From Mesobacillus persicus (lineage in GTDB: Bacteria > Bacillota > Bacilli > Bacillales > Cytobacillaceae), in assembly GCF_900109925.1 (NCBI RefSeq), contig NZ_FOBW01000013.1:62001-126000 (forward strand): a stretch of 64,000 nt of DNA, given 5' to 3'. The stretch's first letter is position 1. Each line of letters starts with the position of its first letter. Positions 52,805 to 62,733 of this stretch are shown in pieces. The notes under the pieces are model-generated. The model saw only the letters and a program-made list of their open reading frames with translations, was not told the DNA's origin and ran no database searches. Position numbers and translations under genes: made by a program.

Positions 52805-55789
52805 ATGGTTGAAATTAACCTCAATCGCCGGCAATTTTTAAAATTGACTGGGGCAACTGCAGCGACACTAGCCGTTGTAGAACTAGGCTTCAACGAAAAG
52901 GAAGTTCATGCCTCTACAAAAGAATTCAAAATTGCTAAAACAACTGTAACACCAACCATTTGTTGCTACTGCGGTGTAGGGTGCGGCATCTTGGTACACA
53001 CAAACGATGAAACCGTAGTTTATACGGAAGGGGATCCAGATAACCCGATAAATGAAGGAAAGCTTTGTAGTAAAGGTACTACATTAAGGCAATTATACAC
53101 GTCTGAAAAGCGCTTAACTAAGCCACTATACCGTGCCCCGGGTAGTGAAAAGTGGGAAGAAAAGTCTTGGGATTGGATGTACGATACAATCGCTAAGCGA
53201 GTTAAGGAAACCCGTGATAAAACATTTGTCCATAAAGAAAATGGGATTACTGTTAATAAAACAGAGACAATTGCTAGCCTAGGTGGGGCAGCATTAGATA
53301 ATGAAGAGACTTATCTTCTTGCAAAGTTAATGAGAGGGCTTGGCGTTACCTATATAGAACACCAGGCACGAATATGACACAGTTCAACGGTTGCCGGTCT
53401 GGCACCATCGTTTGGACGTGGAGCAATGACAAACCACTGGAATGATTTACAACATACCGATGTAGCAATGATCATTGGTGCAAACCCTGCAGAAAATCAT
53501 CCAATTAGCTTTAGATGGTTGTTAAAAGCAAGGGAAAGAGGCGGGAAAATTATTTCCGTTGACCCACGCTTTACAAGGTCATCAGCACAAGCAGATTTAT
53601 ATTCACCACTACGATCTGGAACAGATATTGCCTTTATCGGTGGGATGATTAATTACACGCTTCAAAACAACTTGTTCCACAAGGAATATGTTGCAAAATA
53701 TACTAATGCCTCGTTTATTGTGAAAAAGAGTTTCAAATTCGATGATGGTTTATTTTCCGGATTCGATGAAGCAACTAGCTCTTACGATAAAACACAATGG
53801 GCTTTCGAAACAGATAAGGATGGAAAACCCCTAAGGGATGAAAAACTAGAAAACCCTCGTTCAGTTTTCCAACTTATGAAAAAGCACTATTCCCGCTATG
53901 ATGCGGAAACAGTATCGACCGTAACAGGGTCACCAAAAGAGGACTTCTTAAAAGTTTGTGAATTATTCTGTTCAACAGGGAAAGCTGGCAAAGCTGGTAC
54001 AATCATGTATGCAATGGGAACAACACAACACACAGTTGGTACCCAAAACGTACGCAGTTATGCAATGCTTCAATTATTGCTCGGAAACATTGGACTACCT
54101 GGGGGCGGGGTGAACGCACTTCGTGGAGAATCTAATGTACAGGGTTCAACGGATTTCGCACTATTATGGGGAGATCTGCCTGGATATATTGGAGCTCCAA
54201 AAGCAATTCCTGAACATGCAACCCTAGAAGCCTTTCTAGAAAAGGAAACTCCTAAGGCGGGTTATTGGAGTAATAAACCTAAATTTGTGGTTAGCCTCTT
54301 GAAGGCATGGTATGGACCAAATGCAACAAAGGATAATGAGTTTGCATATCAAATGCTTCCAAAAGGAAACAAAAATTATTCACACATCTCTTTATTCAAT
54401 GCTATGTACAAAGGCGAACTAGAGGGCACATTCTTATTTGGCCAGAATCCTGTAGTCGGGGGACCAAATGCTGGAAAGGAAAAAGAATCTCTTTCCAACC
54501 TCAAATGGATGGTTGCCGTTGACCTTTGGGAGACAGAAACTTCCTCCTTCTGGCAAAAAGAAGCAGGTAGTGATCCATCGACTATTGCGACAGAAGTGTT
54601 CCTATTACCTGCATCCTCTTCTTTTGAAAAAGAGGGAAGTGTTACAAATAGTTCACGTTGGATGCAGTACCGCTGGAAGGCAATTGATTCTAGAGGAGAA
54701 GCAAAAGCAGACCTAGAAATTATTCATATCCTTGCTACCAAAATTAAAGAACTATATAAAAACGAAAGTACTCCTGCGGCTCAGCCAATAAAAGCATTGC
54801 ATTGGGAGTATGGTCATGGAGACCATCCGGATATCGACATCGTCTGTAAGGAAATCAATGGATATGATTACAAAACAGGCAAGCAAGTTCCAGGGTTTGG
54901 CGCTCTGATGGATGACGGAAGTACTTGCAGTGGAAACTGGATTTACTCTGGGTTCTATCCAGAAGAAGGAAATAACAGGTCGAAGTCACGTGACAGTAAG
55001 AACACAGATGGTGGAACCAACTTCTTGAATTGGTCATATGCATGGCCGGCAAACCGACGAATTCTATACAACCGTGCTTCTGCTGACCCAAGTGGTAAAC
55101 CGTGGAGCGAAGAGAGAGCAGTAATAAATTGGGATGCATCACAAAAGAAATGGGTAGGAAATGATATCCCTGATTTTGTTCCAACAAAGGCGCCAACCGA
55201 TGAGGGTGGAACAAACCCATTCATCATGTTAGGAGATGGAGTTGCTGGTATGTTTGTACCAACTTTAAACGATGGTCCATTCCCAGAGCATTATGAGCCA
55301 TTTGAAAGCCCTGTCCCGAACGTTTTCTCTAGTGTCGAGATGAATCCAACAGTAAAGGTATGGGATGGAGACTTTAACAAAAAAGGAAATTATAAGGATT
55401 TCCCTATAGTGGCTACAACCTACCGTGTCAGTGAGCATTGGCAATCAGGATCGATGACCCGTAACCAGGAATGGTTATCTGAGCTAGTTGCTCATATGTA
55501 CGTTGAAATTAGTGAAGAACTTGCTAAAGAAAAAGGTATTAAAAATAAAGATAAAATTGTTGTCAGCTCCGCACGTGGGGATGTCACTGCCTATGCGATG
55601 GTTACAAAGCGCTTTAAGCCATATAAGCTAAACGGTGGCACTATTCACCACATTGGCATGCCATGGCACTTTGGATATAAGGGGTATGCAACAGGAGATA
55701 CGGCCAATCGCTTAACACCTCACATTGGTGATGCGAACACAATGATTCCTGAATATAAAGCATTCCTCTGTAATGTAAGGAGGGCTTAA
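52805..55789 (+). CDS. fdnG: Selenocysteine-containing formate dehydrogenase alpha subunit (FDH-N type)
   Basis: A single 994-residue reading frame if the in-frame TGA at 53375-53377 (codon 191) is read as selenocysteine. A twin-arginine signal (NLNRRQFLK) leads, then a [4Fe-4S] site (C53, C56, C60, C88) and the molybdopterin domains. The context QARI-U-HSSTVAGLAPSFGRGAM matches the active-site selenocysteine region of E. coli FdnG (Sec196). A SECIS hairpin follows. Mature protein acts on the outer face of the membrane, oxidising formate to CO2. It is followed by beta and gamma subunits. Automatic gene callers would split it into 52805-53377 and 53426-55789. Selenocysteine genes (selA, selB, selC, selD) are not in the window. 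Confidence 0.93.
53375..53406 (+). promoter_or_regulatory. Bacterial SECIS element for selenocysteine insertion
   Basis: Directly after the TGA, GG-T-TGCC, loop GGTCT, and GGCA-CC fold into a stem with a bulged T and a GGTCT apical loop. Exactly 18 bases separate the TGA from the loop. The loop, bulge and distance are the same as in the E. coli fdhF SECIS that binds SelB. Confidence 0.92.
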
Positions 55790-55791
55790 CG

Positions 55792-56622
55792 ATGGCTACT
55801 AAATATGTAAAATATGTTGATGTAACAAAGTGTGATGGTTGCCGTGCGTGTATGGTTGCATGTAAGAACTGGAACGATCTACCTGCAGAGCCTCAAGACT
55901 TTTTAGGAAGCATGCAGTCTCACGCAAACGTCACAGCGGATACTTGGAATGTTCTTACTTTTGTCGAACATGAAAATTCAAAAGGGAATTTAGACTATCT
56001 TTTCCGCCATTCATCTTGTTTCCATTGTACGGATGCTGCTTGTGAAAAGGTTTGTCCAGAAAATGCTATTAGTTACACTGATAAAGGGATGGTTGTTGTT
56101 GACCAGGAAGTATGTGTTGGTTGCGGATACTGTGAACAAAACTGCCCGTTTGATGTAATTCACCTTAAAACATACAAGGATGAAAATGGCAAAGAGTACC
56201 GGAAGGCGCATAAATGTACAATGTGTACTGATCGCTTAGATGAAGGTTTACAACCTGCTTGTGTAACAACATGCCATACCGGTGCAATGGAATTCGGTGA
56301 AAAGGATGAAATAATCAGCAAAGCCGAGAAACGAGTTAAAGAAATTAAAGAGCGTTATCCAAATGCGCAAGTGTATAACCCTCAAGGAGTCGGTGGGACA
56401 CACACAATATATGTGCTTGCTGAAAAGCCATCGGTATATGGCTTACCTGAGAATCCGAAGGTTCCTACATCTGCTGTCCTATGGAAAGACTATGCTCAGC
56501 CAATAGGTAAGGCAATGGTCGGCGGCGTTGCAATGGCACTAGCTGGTGCTTTTGTTGCCAATAAGTTCTTTGATAAGAAGAACGGAGGACAAGAAGAGGA
56601 TGGGGGTGGCAACCATGAGTAA
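55792..56622 (+). CDS. fdnH: Formate dehydrogenase beta subunit, four-cluster ferredoxin (FdnH-like)
   Basis: A 276-residue iron-sulfur protein with four [4Fe-4S] cysteine sets: CDGCRACMVAC near residue 14, CFHCTDAACEKVC near 78, CVGCGYCEQNC near 110, and CTMCTDRLDEGLQPACVTTC near 140. A C-terminal membrane helix (about 240-260, VGGVAMALAGAFVANKFF) anchors it. It carries electrons from the alpha subunit to the cytochrome b subunit. It begins two bases after the alpha stop and overlaps the gamma gene by eight bases. Confidence 0.93.
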   Translation: MATKYVKYVDVTKCDGCRACMVACKNWNDLPAEPQDFLGSMQSHANVTADTWNVLTFVEHENSKGNLDYLFRHSSCFHCTDAACEKVCPENAISYTDKGMVVVDQEVCVGCGYCEQNCPFDVIHLKTYKDENGKEYRKAHKCTMCTDRLDEGLQPACVTTCHTGAMEFGEKDEIISKAEKRVKEIKERYPNAQVYNPQGVGGTHTIYVLAEKPSVYGLPENPKVPTSAVLWKDYAQPIGKAMVGGVAMALAGAFVANKFFDKKNGGQEEDGGGNHE

Positions 56623-57325
56623 AACACACAACTCTCAATTGCAAGTAAAGCGTTTTTCAAAGGCATTTGTTTGGGCACATGCTATAAATGGTATTGCATT
56701 TATCGGACTATATATAACAGCATTACCAATGTATACAGAGTTTTTCGATTGGTTATATCCATTGATGGGTGGACCAGAGGGAGCTCGTCTCGCCCATAGA
56801 GTCCTTGCTGTTGCGTTTATACTACCAACATTTATATTCTTAATTTTTGATCCTAAAGGGTTTATGAACTGGATGAAAGAACTAGTAACCTGGAAGAAAA
56901 GAGATCTACAGTTTTTCTCAGAATTTGTTAAGGAATTATTTGGCTTTAAATCTAAGCATGTTAAACAAACATTCTTTAATGCTGGCGAGAAGATTAACTC
57001 TCTTCTACAGATTGTCTGTGCAATCCTATTAATTGCTTCAGGCTTCACGATGTGGTTTCCAGATGCATTCCCAACAGCTTTAGTTCAGTGGGGATATTTC
57101 CTTCATAATGTTGGATTTGGCCTTGGTTTTGCAGTAGTCCTTGGACATATTTATCTGAGTGTTATTCATAAAAATTCACGACCAGGATTTACCGGCGTTA
57201 TTACAGGGAAAGTTCCTGCAGAGTGGGCAAAAGACCACTATACTGAATGGTATGAAGAAGAAGTGAAAAAAGGCAACTTCCCTGATTTAGATGATCCAAA
57301 GAATAACAAGAAAAAAGGCGCGTAA
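56615..57325 (+). CDS. fdnI: Formate dehydrogenase cytochrome b gamma subunit (FdnI-like)
   Basis: A 236-residue membrane cytochrome b with four helices. Histidines in AHAINGIAFI, ARLAHRVLAV, FLHNVGFGLG and VLGHIYLSVIHK can bind two haems. It passes electrons to menaquinone. The ATG at 56615 sits inside the beta gene with GGGGGTGG upstream; the long frame open from 56546 is not used. A terminator-like hairpin follows. Confidence 0.92.
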   Translation: MSKTHNSQLQVKRFSKAFVWAHAINGIAFIGLYITALPMYTEFFDWLYPLMGGPEGARLAHRVLAVAFILPTFIFLIFDPKGFMNWMKELVTWKKRDLQFFSEFVKELFGFKSKHVKQTFFNAGEKINSLLQIVCAILLIASGFTMWFPDAFPTALVQWGYFLHNVGFGLGFAVVLGHIYLSVIHKNSRPGFTGVITGKVPAEWAKDHYTEWYEEEVKKGNFPDLDDPKNNKKKGA

Positions 57326-57342
57326 ACTGCAACCTTTATAAC

Positions 57343-57380
57343 CAAAATGGCTGTCTGTCAAAGGACAGCCATTCTTTTCA
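57343..57380 (+). terminator. Terminator after fdnI
   Basis: AATGGCTGTCT and AGGACAGCCATT pair around GTCAA and are followed by CTTTTC. The fdhE gene starts 130 bases later, so it may be partial readthrough or a separate unit. Confidence 0.75.
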
Positions 57381-57401
57381 TACTAACTAAAGATGCTACT
57401 A

Positions 57402-57414
57402 TGTTATCGTAACA
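57402..57414. promoter_or_regulatory. Small palindrome upstream of fdhE
   Basis: TGTTA-TCG-TAACA is a perfect 5-3-5 inverted repeat about 100 bases before fdhE. It is a possible operator, with no known match. Confidence 0.3.
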
Positions 57415-57512
57415 AAAAAGTCATTCTTTCTTAATATATTGAACTAGAAAGCAGTTAAACTTAGAGGAAAGCACTATAAAGAGATTGTAAATTCGAAAGA
57501 GGTGTAGCAGGA

Positions 57513-58322
57513 ATGAAAAAATCCGTTGTTTCAAAAGAATACACAAACTTACAGAAAGAAATTATTAAGCTACAAGAGCAGTGGAAACAAAGCCTTACTC
57601 CTGAGATTGTGAAACCAAGTCTTGATAAGGCAGCGATAGAGGCAGGAGTGCCAGCTGCAGCTCTAACGGCTATTGACTTTGACATTCCCCTATTCCTACA
57701 GTGGATAGATGAAATAAATGATTTAATTTCGAAACAAAATCCAGAACAAGGACCAAGGGTAAAAAAGCTTGGTGAATTATTAGACTCAGAGACAGCCATT
57801 CGATGGATTGACGAGGCTTTCTCTTTGAACCAATTTTATTTTGTAAGTTTTGCACAGGAAAACGAAATCGAAGAATGGATCCCACAGTTTTTTGCTGAGA
57901 CAGCATTAAGACCTTATCTACAACTTGTAGCGGAAGTGCTTAAGGATGAAATCACACAGGCTATTCCAGGATTAGGCTGCCCTGTATGTGGAGAACCTGT
58001 ACGATTGGCACAATTAGAGGGTGAAGGGAAAAAGGTGGTAAACTGTCCACGTTGTCTAGCACATTGGTCTGAAAAAAGAGTTTGCTGTTCACATTGTGGA
58101 AACGATGATCATAAGACCATTCAAAATATAACCATTGAGGGGGACCCCACCTCACAAATCCAAGTTTGTGAAAAATGCCATGGATATGTGAAGGTTATTG
58201 ATACAAGACAATTCATTTCTAAGCCATCTTCTGCTATTCTTGATTTAAACACTATTCATTTAGATTTTGTTGCTCAAGAAAATGGTTACACAGTTTCAGC
58301 GAGGGAAAGTGAGTCTAACTAA
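57513..58322 (+). CDS. fdhE: Formate dehydrogenase accessory protein FdhE
   Basis: A 269-residue protein of the FdhE family, required for formate dehydrogenase maturation. Its C-terminal half has four Cys-X2-Cys knuckles (CPVC, CPRC, CSHC, CEKC) that form rubredoxin-like metal sites. The N-terminal half is helical. The ATG is preceded by AAAGAGGTG. It follows the dehydrogenase operon and precedes cofactor genes. Confidence 0.9.
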   Translation: MKKSVVSKEYTNLQKEIIKLQEQWKQSLTPEIVKPSLDKAAIEAGVPAAALTAIDFDIPLFLQWIDEINDLISKQNPEQGPRVKKLGELLDSETAIRWIDEAFSLNQFYFVSFAQENEIEEWIPQFFAETALRPYLQLVAEVLKDEITQAIPGLGCPVCGEPVRLAQLEGEGKKVVNCPRCLAHWSEKRVCCSHCGNDDHKTIQNITIEGDPTSQIQVCEKCHGYVKVIDTRQFISKPSSAILDLNTIHLDFVAQENGYTVSARESESN

Positions 58323-58377
58323 GACCAGTTTTTTATTAAAAAGCTCTGCTACAGGAGATTTGTTAATTTTTCTAACC

Positions 58378-58397
58378 GTTGGTTGGAGCGGAAATCA
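58378..58397. repeat. Minimal remnant of the long palindromic repeat
   Basis: GTTGGTTGGAGCGGAAATCA joins the left end of the element directly to its right end with all the interior missing. It lies between fdhE and mobA. Confidence 0.5.
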
Positions 58398-58440
58398 TCT
58401 TTTAAGTTAACAGAGCTATTGAAAAAAGAAGGTGCGATTA

Positions 58441-59040
58441 ATGAAAGCTGGAGCGATTATCTTATCCGGTGGCAAATCAAGCAGAATGGGAACCAACAAA
58501 GCACTACTACCATTCAATGAAAAAACAAATATTGAAAGAATCAGGGACGAACTTCGCTCCCTGTTTGATGATATTATTCTAGTAACAAATGATCCTAATG
58601 CCTATGAATTTTTAAACATAAAAACGGTCAGCGATAAATATCCAGGCAAGGGACCTCTTGCGGGTGTTCATGCTGGATTGATGGCCTCTGATTATGAAGA
58701 GAACATCGTGGTTGCCTGTGACATGCCTTTTGTATCAGCAGACCTTGCAGGCACACTTGTTCAGAATTTAAAACATTTTGATGCGATTATTCCAGTGATT
58801 AGTGGAAAAAAACATCCGTTATTTGCTGCCTATCAAAAACGGATTGCCTCAGAGATTGAAGGTTGTTTAAAAGAAGATCGCCTACGTATGATTCATTTAT
58901 TGGACAAGCTCAATGTCCGTTATCTGGAGGAAGTTGATTTACATGCATACGGGGACGGTCGTTTAGAAGAAATCTTTTTCAATATGAATTTTCCAGAGGA
59001 ATACGAAGACGCAAAAAAGCGGGTAGAATTAGGGGAATAA
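58441..59040 (+). CDS. mobA: Molybdenum cofactor guanylyltransferase MobA
   Basis: A 199-residue nucleotidyltransferase. The GTP-binding signature LSGGKSSRMGTNKALLPF is near residues 8-25, GPLAGVHAGL near residue 75, and the metal-binding CDMPF near residue 98. It links GMP to molybdopterin to give the bis-MGD form used by formate dehydrogenase. The ATG at 58441 follows GAAGGTG. Confidence 0.92.
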   Translation: MKAGAIILSGGKSSRMGTNKALLPFNEKTNIERIRDELRSLFDDIILVTNDPNAYEFLNIKTVSDKYPGKGPLAGVHAGLMASDYEENIVVACDMPFVSADLAGTLVQNLKHFDAIIPVISGKKHPLFAAYQKRIASEIEGCLKEDRLRMIHLLDKLNVRYLEEVDLHAYGDGRLEEIFFNMNFPEEYEDAKKRVELGE

Positions 59041-59073
59041 AGACGTTTGGTCAGAAGAAAGGGTGGAGTGGAG

Positions 59074-60306
59074 ATGCAATTCTTTAAAGTGAAAACCGTG
59101 GAGGAAACCTTTGCCTTAATTGAGGAGAAAATCCCGAAAATTAGGGAGGTGCTCGTCTGCAACCTTGAAGAGGCTCTCCATTGCATTCTTGCGGAACCGG
59201 TTGTAGCAGCTGAGGATGTGCCAGGATTTGACCGATCAACCGTGGATGGATATGCCGTTTTTTCTAAAGATACCTATGGTTCATCCGAATCGATGCCTGG
59301 CTTTTTAAACGTCGCTGGTGAAGTGAAAATGGGGGAAGAGGCATCCATTCCGCTTTCTAGAGGGAATGCGATTTATGTTCCGACCGGAGGCATGCTCCCT
59401 CCTGGCAGCGACAGTGTATTAATGATTGAACATTGTGAGGAAATCGGCGGGTTACTAAATACGTATAAACAAATTGCCCCTGGTGAAAATGTGATACGGG
59501 CTGGCGAAGATATTCAGGCTGGAGAGGTTCTGCTTGAAGTTGGTACAAAGCTTCGTCCCCAAGAAATTGGAGCTCTAGCATCGCTTGGCATCTCGAAAGT
59601 AAGCGTTTTTCGCCCAATAAAAGCGGCGTATTTATCCACTGGAGATGAAATTGTTCCTTACGACACAGAAACCCTTGAAATCGGACAAATTCGCGATATC
59701 AATTATTTAACCGTGTCCGGACTTGCGCGTGAATGGGGCGTTGAGGTCATTTACGGCGGGATTACAACCGATGATTATGAGATCTTTTCGGCGAAGGCTC
59801 GGGAGCTATATGAACAAGCAGATATTTTAATTTTATCAGGGGGAAGTTCGGTAGGTGCCAAGGACTATACGACGGAAGTCATACAATCGCTTGGAGACCC
59901 TGGGGTATTTGTTCATGGGATAAGCATCAAGCCGGGAAAACCAACGATTTTAGCCGTAGCAGAAGGCAAGCCAGTGATTGGTCTACCGGGACATCCCGCG
60001 TCTGCAATGATTATTTTTAGATTGTTCGGTGAAAAGGTCATTAAACAGCTTCAAGGAGAACGGTTGGAGAGAAAGCCCGAACGAATTCTTGCACGAATCA
60101 CAAAGAATATCGCTTCCGCACCGGGACGCTCTGATTATATTCGTGTTCGATTAGTTGAAAAGGATGGCGAATGGTGGGCAGATCCGATTATTGGGAAGTC
60201 CGGTTTGATTACAACACTTGTAAAAAGTGATGGGATTGTTGAGATTGTCTCAGAAAAAGAAGGAATCTCACAGGGAGAATACGTACCTGTTTTAGCATCG
60301 AAATGA
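59074..60306 (+). CDS. moeA: Molybdopterin molybdenumtransferase MoeA
   Basis: A 410-residue MoeA that inserts molybdate into adenylylated molybdopterin. Motifs: FDRSTVDGYAV near residue 52, VPTGGMLPPGSD near residue 98, STGDEIV near 190, ILSGGSSVGAKDYT near 252, and GLPGHPAS near 302. GGGTGGAG precedes the ATG at 59074. The next gene starts 14 bases past its stop and encodes a second MoeA domain. Confidence 0.93.
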   Translation: MQFFKVKTVEETFALIEEKIPKIREVLVCNLEEALHCILAEPVVAAEDVPGFDRSTVDGYAVFSKDTYGSSESMPGFLNVAGEVKMGEEASIPLSRGNAIYVPTGGMLPPGSDSVLMIEHCEEIGGLLNTYKQIAPGENVIRAGEDIQAGEVLLEVGTKLRPQEIGALASLGISKVSVFRPIKAAYLSTGDEIVPYDTETLEIGQIRDINYLTVSGLAREWGVEVIYGGITTDDYEIFSAKARELYEQADILILSGGSSVGAKDYTTEVIQSLGDPGVFVHGISIKPGKPTILAVAEGKPVIGLPGHPASAMIIFRLFGEKVIKQLQGERLERKPERILARITKNIASAPGRSDYIRVRLVEKDGEWWADPIIGKSGLITTLVKSDGIVEIVSEKEGISQGEYVPVLASK

Positions 60307-60320
60307 GGGGGAGCTTAAAA

Positions 60321-62240
60321 ATGGATGAAAAGAGATACCAGCGGAAAATTTATTTGGAAGATAAGCCTAGAGGCGAAGCGGTCAATGAAATTCTTGAAGC
60401 CGCCAGCTTGTCGCCGAAAACCGAATTCATCCCAACGAGTGAAGCCCTTGGTCGAATTACCTCGGAGCCGGTATTCGCCAAAGTTTCGATGCCGCATTTC
60501 CATGCCTCCGCGATGGATGGCGTTGCAGTGAATGCGGAGGATACGTATGAGGCTCATGAACAGCGTCCTTTACATTTAAGTAAGGGAGAGCAGTTTGTAT
60601 ACGTTGATACAGGAAATGCTATCCCGCAGCAGTTTAATGCGGTCATTATGATTGAGAACGTTCAAATTTTAGACGATGAAACAATTGAAATCATTGAGCC
60701 AGCTACCCCATGGCAGCATATTCGGCCGATTGGTGAGGATATCGTTCAAGAGGAAATGTTGTTTCCACAGGGGCACAGGTTAAGGCCGGCCGATCTTGGT
60801 GCTTTACTGGCTGCGCAAATTACCGAGGTACCGGTCGCAAAAAAGCCTTTAGTCACTATTATCCCGACTGGAAGCGAGCTGATCCAAGCAGAATCATCAT
60901 TGACTTCTGGTAAAATAATTGAATTTAATGGAACGGTATTTGCCAACTATATAAAAGAGTGGGGCGGGGAGCCTGATTTAAAGGCGATCGTCAGAGATGA
61001 GCCAGAAAATATTAAAAAAGCGCTGTTAGATGCGGTCGAAGTTTCCGATATTGTCGTCATAAATGCTGGGTCATCAGCAGGTTCAAAGGATTATACCGTT
61101 CATATTATTGCAGAACTCGGCACCGTTTTTACCCATGGAGTGGCCACTAGACCAGGAAAGCCAGTGATTCTCGGCCAAATCAACGGGAAAATTGTTGTTG
61201 GTGTGCCTGGGTATCCAGTGTCGGCCTATTTAGCGCTCGAATGGTTTGTGAGACCGCTCGTTTGTCAGTATCTACAGATTCCAGTCCCAAAAAGGCAAAC
61301 ATTAGAAGTGAAACTAGGTCGTCGCATTGTTTCGACAATGGGAGCAGAGGACTTTGTTCGAATGAATATCGGCTATGTGAATGGACAATTTATTGCCAAT
61401 CCGCTTACGAGAGCAGCAGGAGTAACGATGTCGCTAGTAAGGGCAGATGGCCTTCTCGTTGTATCTCCTGATCTTTTAGGTTATGAGCAAGGGGACACGG
61501 TTGAGATTGAATTACTTCGCCCTCTTGAAGAGATTAGAAATAGCATCGTCTTTTCAGGTAGCCATGATTTAACGATTGACTTGCTTTCTTCTCAACTTAA
61601 AAGACAGCGGAATGACATGAGAATTGTTTCTTCCCACGTAGGCAGCATGGCTGGTGTCATGGCAATTAGAAAAGGGGAAGCCCATGTAGCGGGCATTCAT
61701 TTGCTTGACCCGGAGACGAAGGAATATAATGTTTCCTATGTAAAAAAACTTCTTGCCGGTCAAGAGGTCGTCCTTTATCCATTTTTGAAGAGAACCCAAG
61801 GATGGATTGTTCCAAAAGGAAATCCTTTAAAAGTCAACGATGTAGCTGGTTTAGCAGAGGCTCAAGCTGAGTATGCGAACCGGCAGAAGGGGGCAGGAAC
61901 AAGAATTCTCTTTGATTTACTTTTAAAAGAACAGAGAATATCCCCAGAACAAATTAATGGGTATGACCGTGAAATGTTCTCGCATTTAAGTGTAGCAGCG
62001 GAAGTAAAGGGGAATGAAAAGGCCGCCGGTCTAGGAATTTACCCAGCCGCAAAAGCGATGAATCTAGACTTTATCCCAGTCGCGGACGAATCGTATGATC
62101 TATTAATGACAAAAGCCTTCTTTGAAAGTGAACAAGGTCGTTGGCTTGTATCAATTATCCAATCAGAAGCTTTTAAAATAGAAGTAGATAAAATTGGAGG
62201 CTACGCAGTCGCTAGTGATGCAGAGCCGATTTATATTTAG
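60321..62240 (+). CDS. Second MoeA fused to a periplasmic-binding-type domain
   Basis: A 639-residue fusion. Residues about 1-405 form a MoeA domain (FHASAMDGVAV, IPTGSELIQ, INAGSSAGSKDYT, GVPGYPVS). Residues about 415-639 form a substrate-binding-protein-like (LysR-effector/PBP) domain, beginning IVFSGSHDLTIDLLSSQL and including RKGEAHVAGIHLLDPE and GAGTRILFDLLL. The fold pair is known as MoeA-PBP. It may bind molybdate or tungstate near the insertion site (inference). The ATG at 60321 has GGGGGAG upstream, better than the ATG at 60303, which overlaps the moeA stop. Confidence 0.87.
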   Translation: MDEKRYQRKIYLEDKPRGEAVNEILEAASLSPKTEFIPTSEALGRITSEPVFAKVSMPHFHASAMDGVAVNAEDTYEAHEQRPLHLSKGEQFVYVDTGNAIPQQFNAVIMIENVQILDDETIEIIEPATPWQHIRPIGEDIVQEEMLFPQGHRLRPADLGALLAAQITEVPVAKKPLVTIIPTGSELIQAESSLTSGKIIEFNGTVFANYIKEWGGEPDLKAIVRDEPENIKKALLDAVEVSDIVVINAGSSAGSKDYTVHIIAELGTVFTHGVATRPGKPVILGQINGKIVVGVPGYPVSAYLALEWFVRPLVCQYLQIPVPKRQTLEVKLGRRIVSTMGAEDFVRMNIGYVNGQFIANPLTRAAGVTMSLVRADGLLVVSPDLLGYEQGDTVEIELLRPLEEIRNSIVFSGSHDLTIDLLSSQLKRQRNDMRIVSSHVGSMAGVMAIRKGEAHVAGIHLLDPETKEYNVSYVKKLLAGQEVVLYPFLKRTQGWIVPKGNPLKVNDVAGLAEAQAEYANRQKGAGTRILFDLLLKEQRISPEQINGYDREMFSHLSVAAEVKGNEKAAGLGIYPAAKAMNLDFIPVADESYDLLMTKAFFESEQGRWLVSIIQSEAFKIEVDKIGGYAVASDAEPIYI

Positions 62241-62271
62241 ATTAACCAGAACCTTGAGGTGAATAGAATTG

Positions 62272-62733
62272 ATGTATGAAATAGCAAAAGAAAATATCGA
62301 CATCCAATCGGTGATAGATAAAGTCGTACAACGCGAAGCAGGCGCCATCACAACATTCATTGGAACAGTAAGAGAATTGACAAAGGGAAAGAAAACCCTA
62401 TTTCTCGTATATGAAGCCTATGAATCGATGGCCGTTAAAAAGTTAGAGCAAATTGGCACTGAGATTAAGGAACGCTGGGAAGGCGCGGAAGTTGCGATCA
62501 CTCACCGTGTGGGTAGACTTGATATTACCGATATTGCCGTGGTGATTGCTGTATCAACGCCGCATCGTGCTGATGCTTATGAAGCGAACCGCTATGCGAT
62601 TGAAAGAATCAAAGAAATCGTCCCAATCTGGAAAAAAGAGCATTGGGAAGATGGCCAAGAGTGGATTGGAAACCAATTAGAAACCGTATCATACCCAACC
62701 GGAAAACCAGAGGAGGGTGACTTAAATGAATAA
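62272..62733 (+). CDS. moaE: Molybdopterin synthase catalytic subunit MoaE
   Basis: A 153-residue large subunit of molybdopterin synthase. Motifs: GAITTFIGTVRE near residue 25, YEAYESMAVKKL near 48, THRVGRLDITDIAVVIAVS near 77, and the catalytic lysine region PIWKKE near 118. The GAGGTGA site precedes both TTG 62269 and ATG 62272; the ATG is chosen. It overlaps moaD by eight bases. Confidence 0.92.
   Translation: MYEIAKENIDIQSVIDKVVQREAGAITTFIGTVRELTKGKKTLFLVYEAYESMAVKKLEQIGTEIKERWEGAEVAITHRVGRLDITDIAVVIAVSTPHRADAYEANRYAIERIKEIVPIWKKEHWEDGQEWIGNQLETVSYPTGKPEEGDLNE

Noticed and set aside
53426-55789. Separate gene, or a frameshifted/pseudogene formate dehydrogenase in two parts
   Set aside because: The two parts are in the same frame, separated only by a TGA at the known selenocysteine position with a proper SECIS hairpin. 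Nothing is missing between them.
59047-59073. Upstream start for MoeA at 59047
   Set aside because: It lies within the GGGTGGAG ribosome binding region of the ATG at 59074, and the added residues do not match MoeA.
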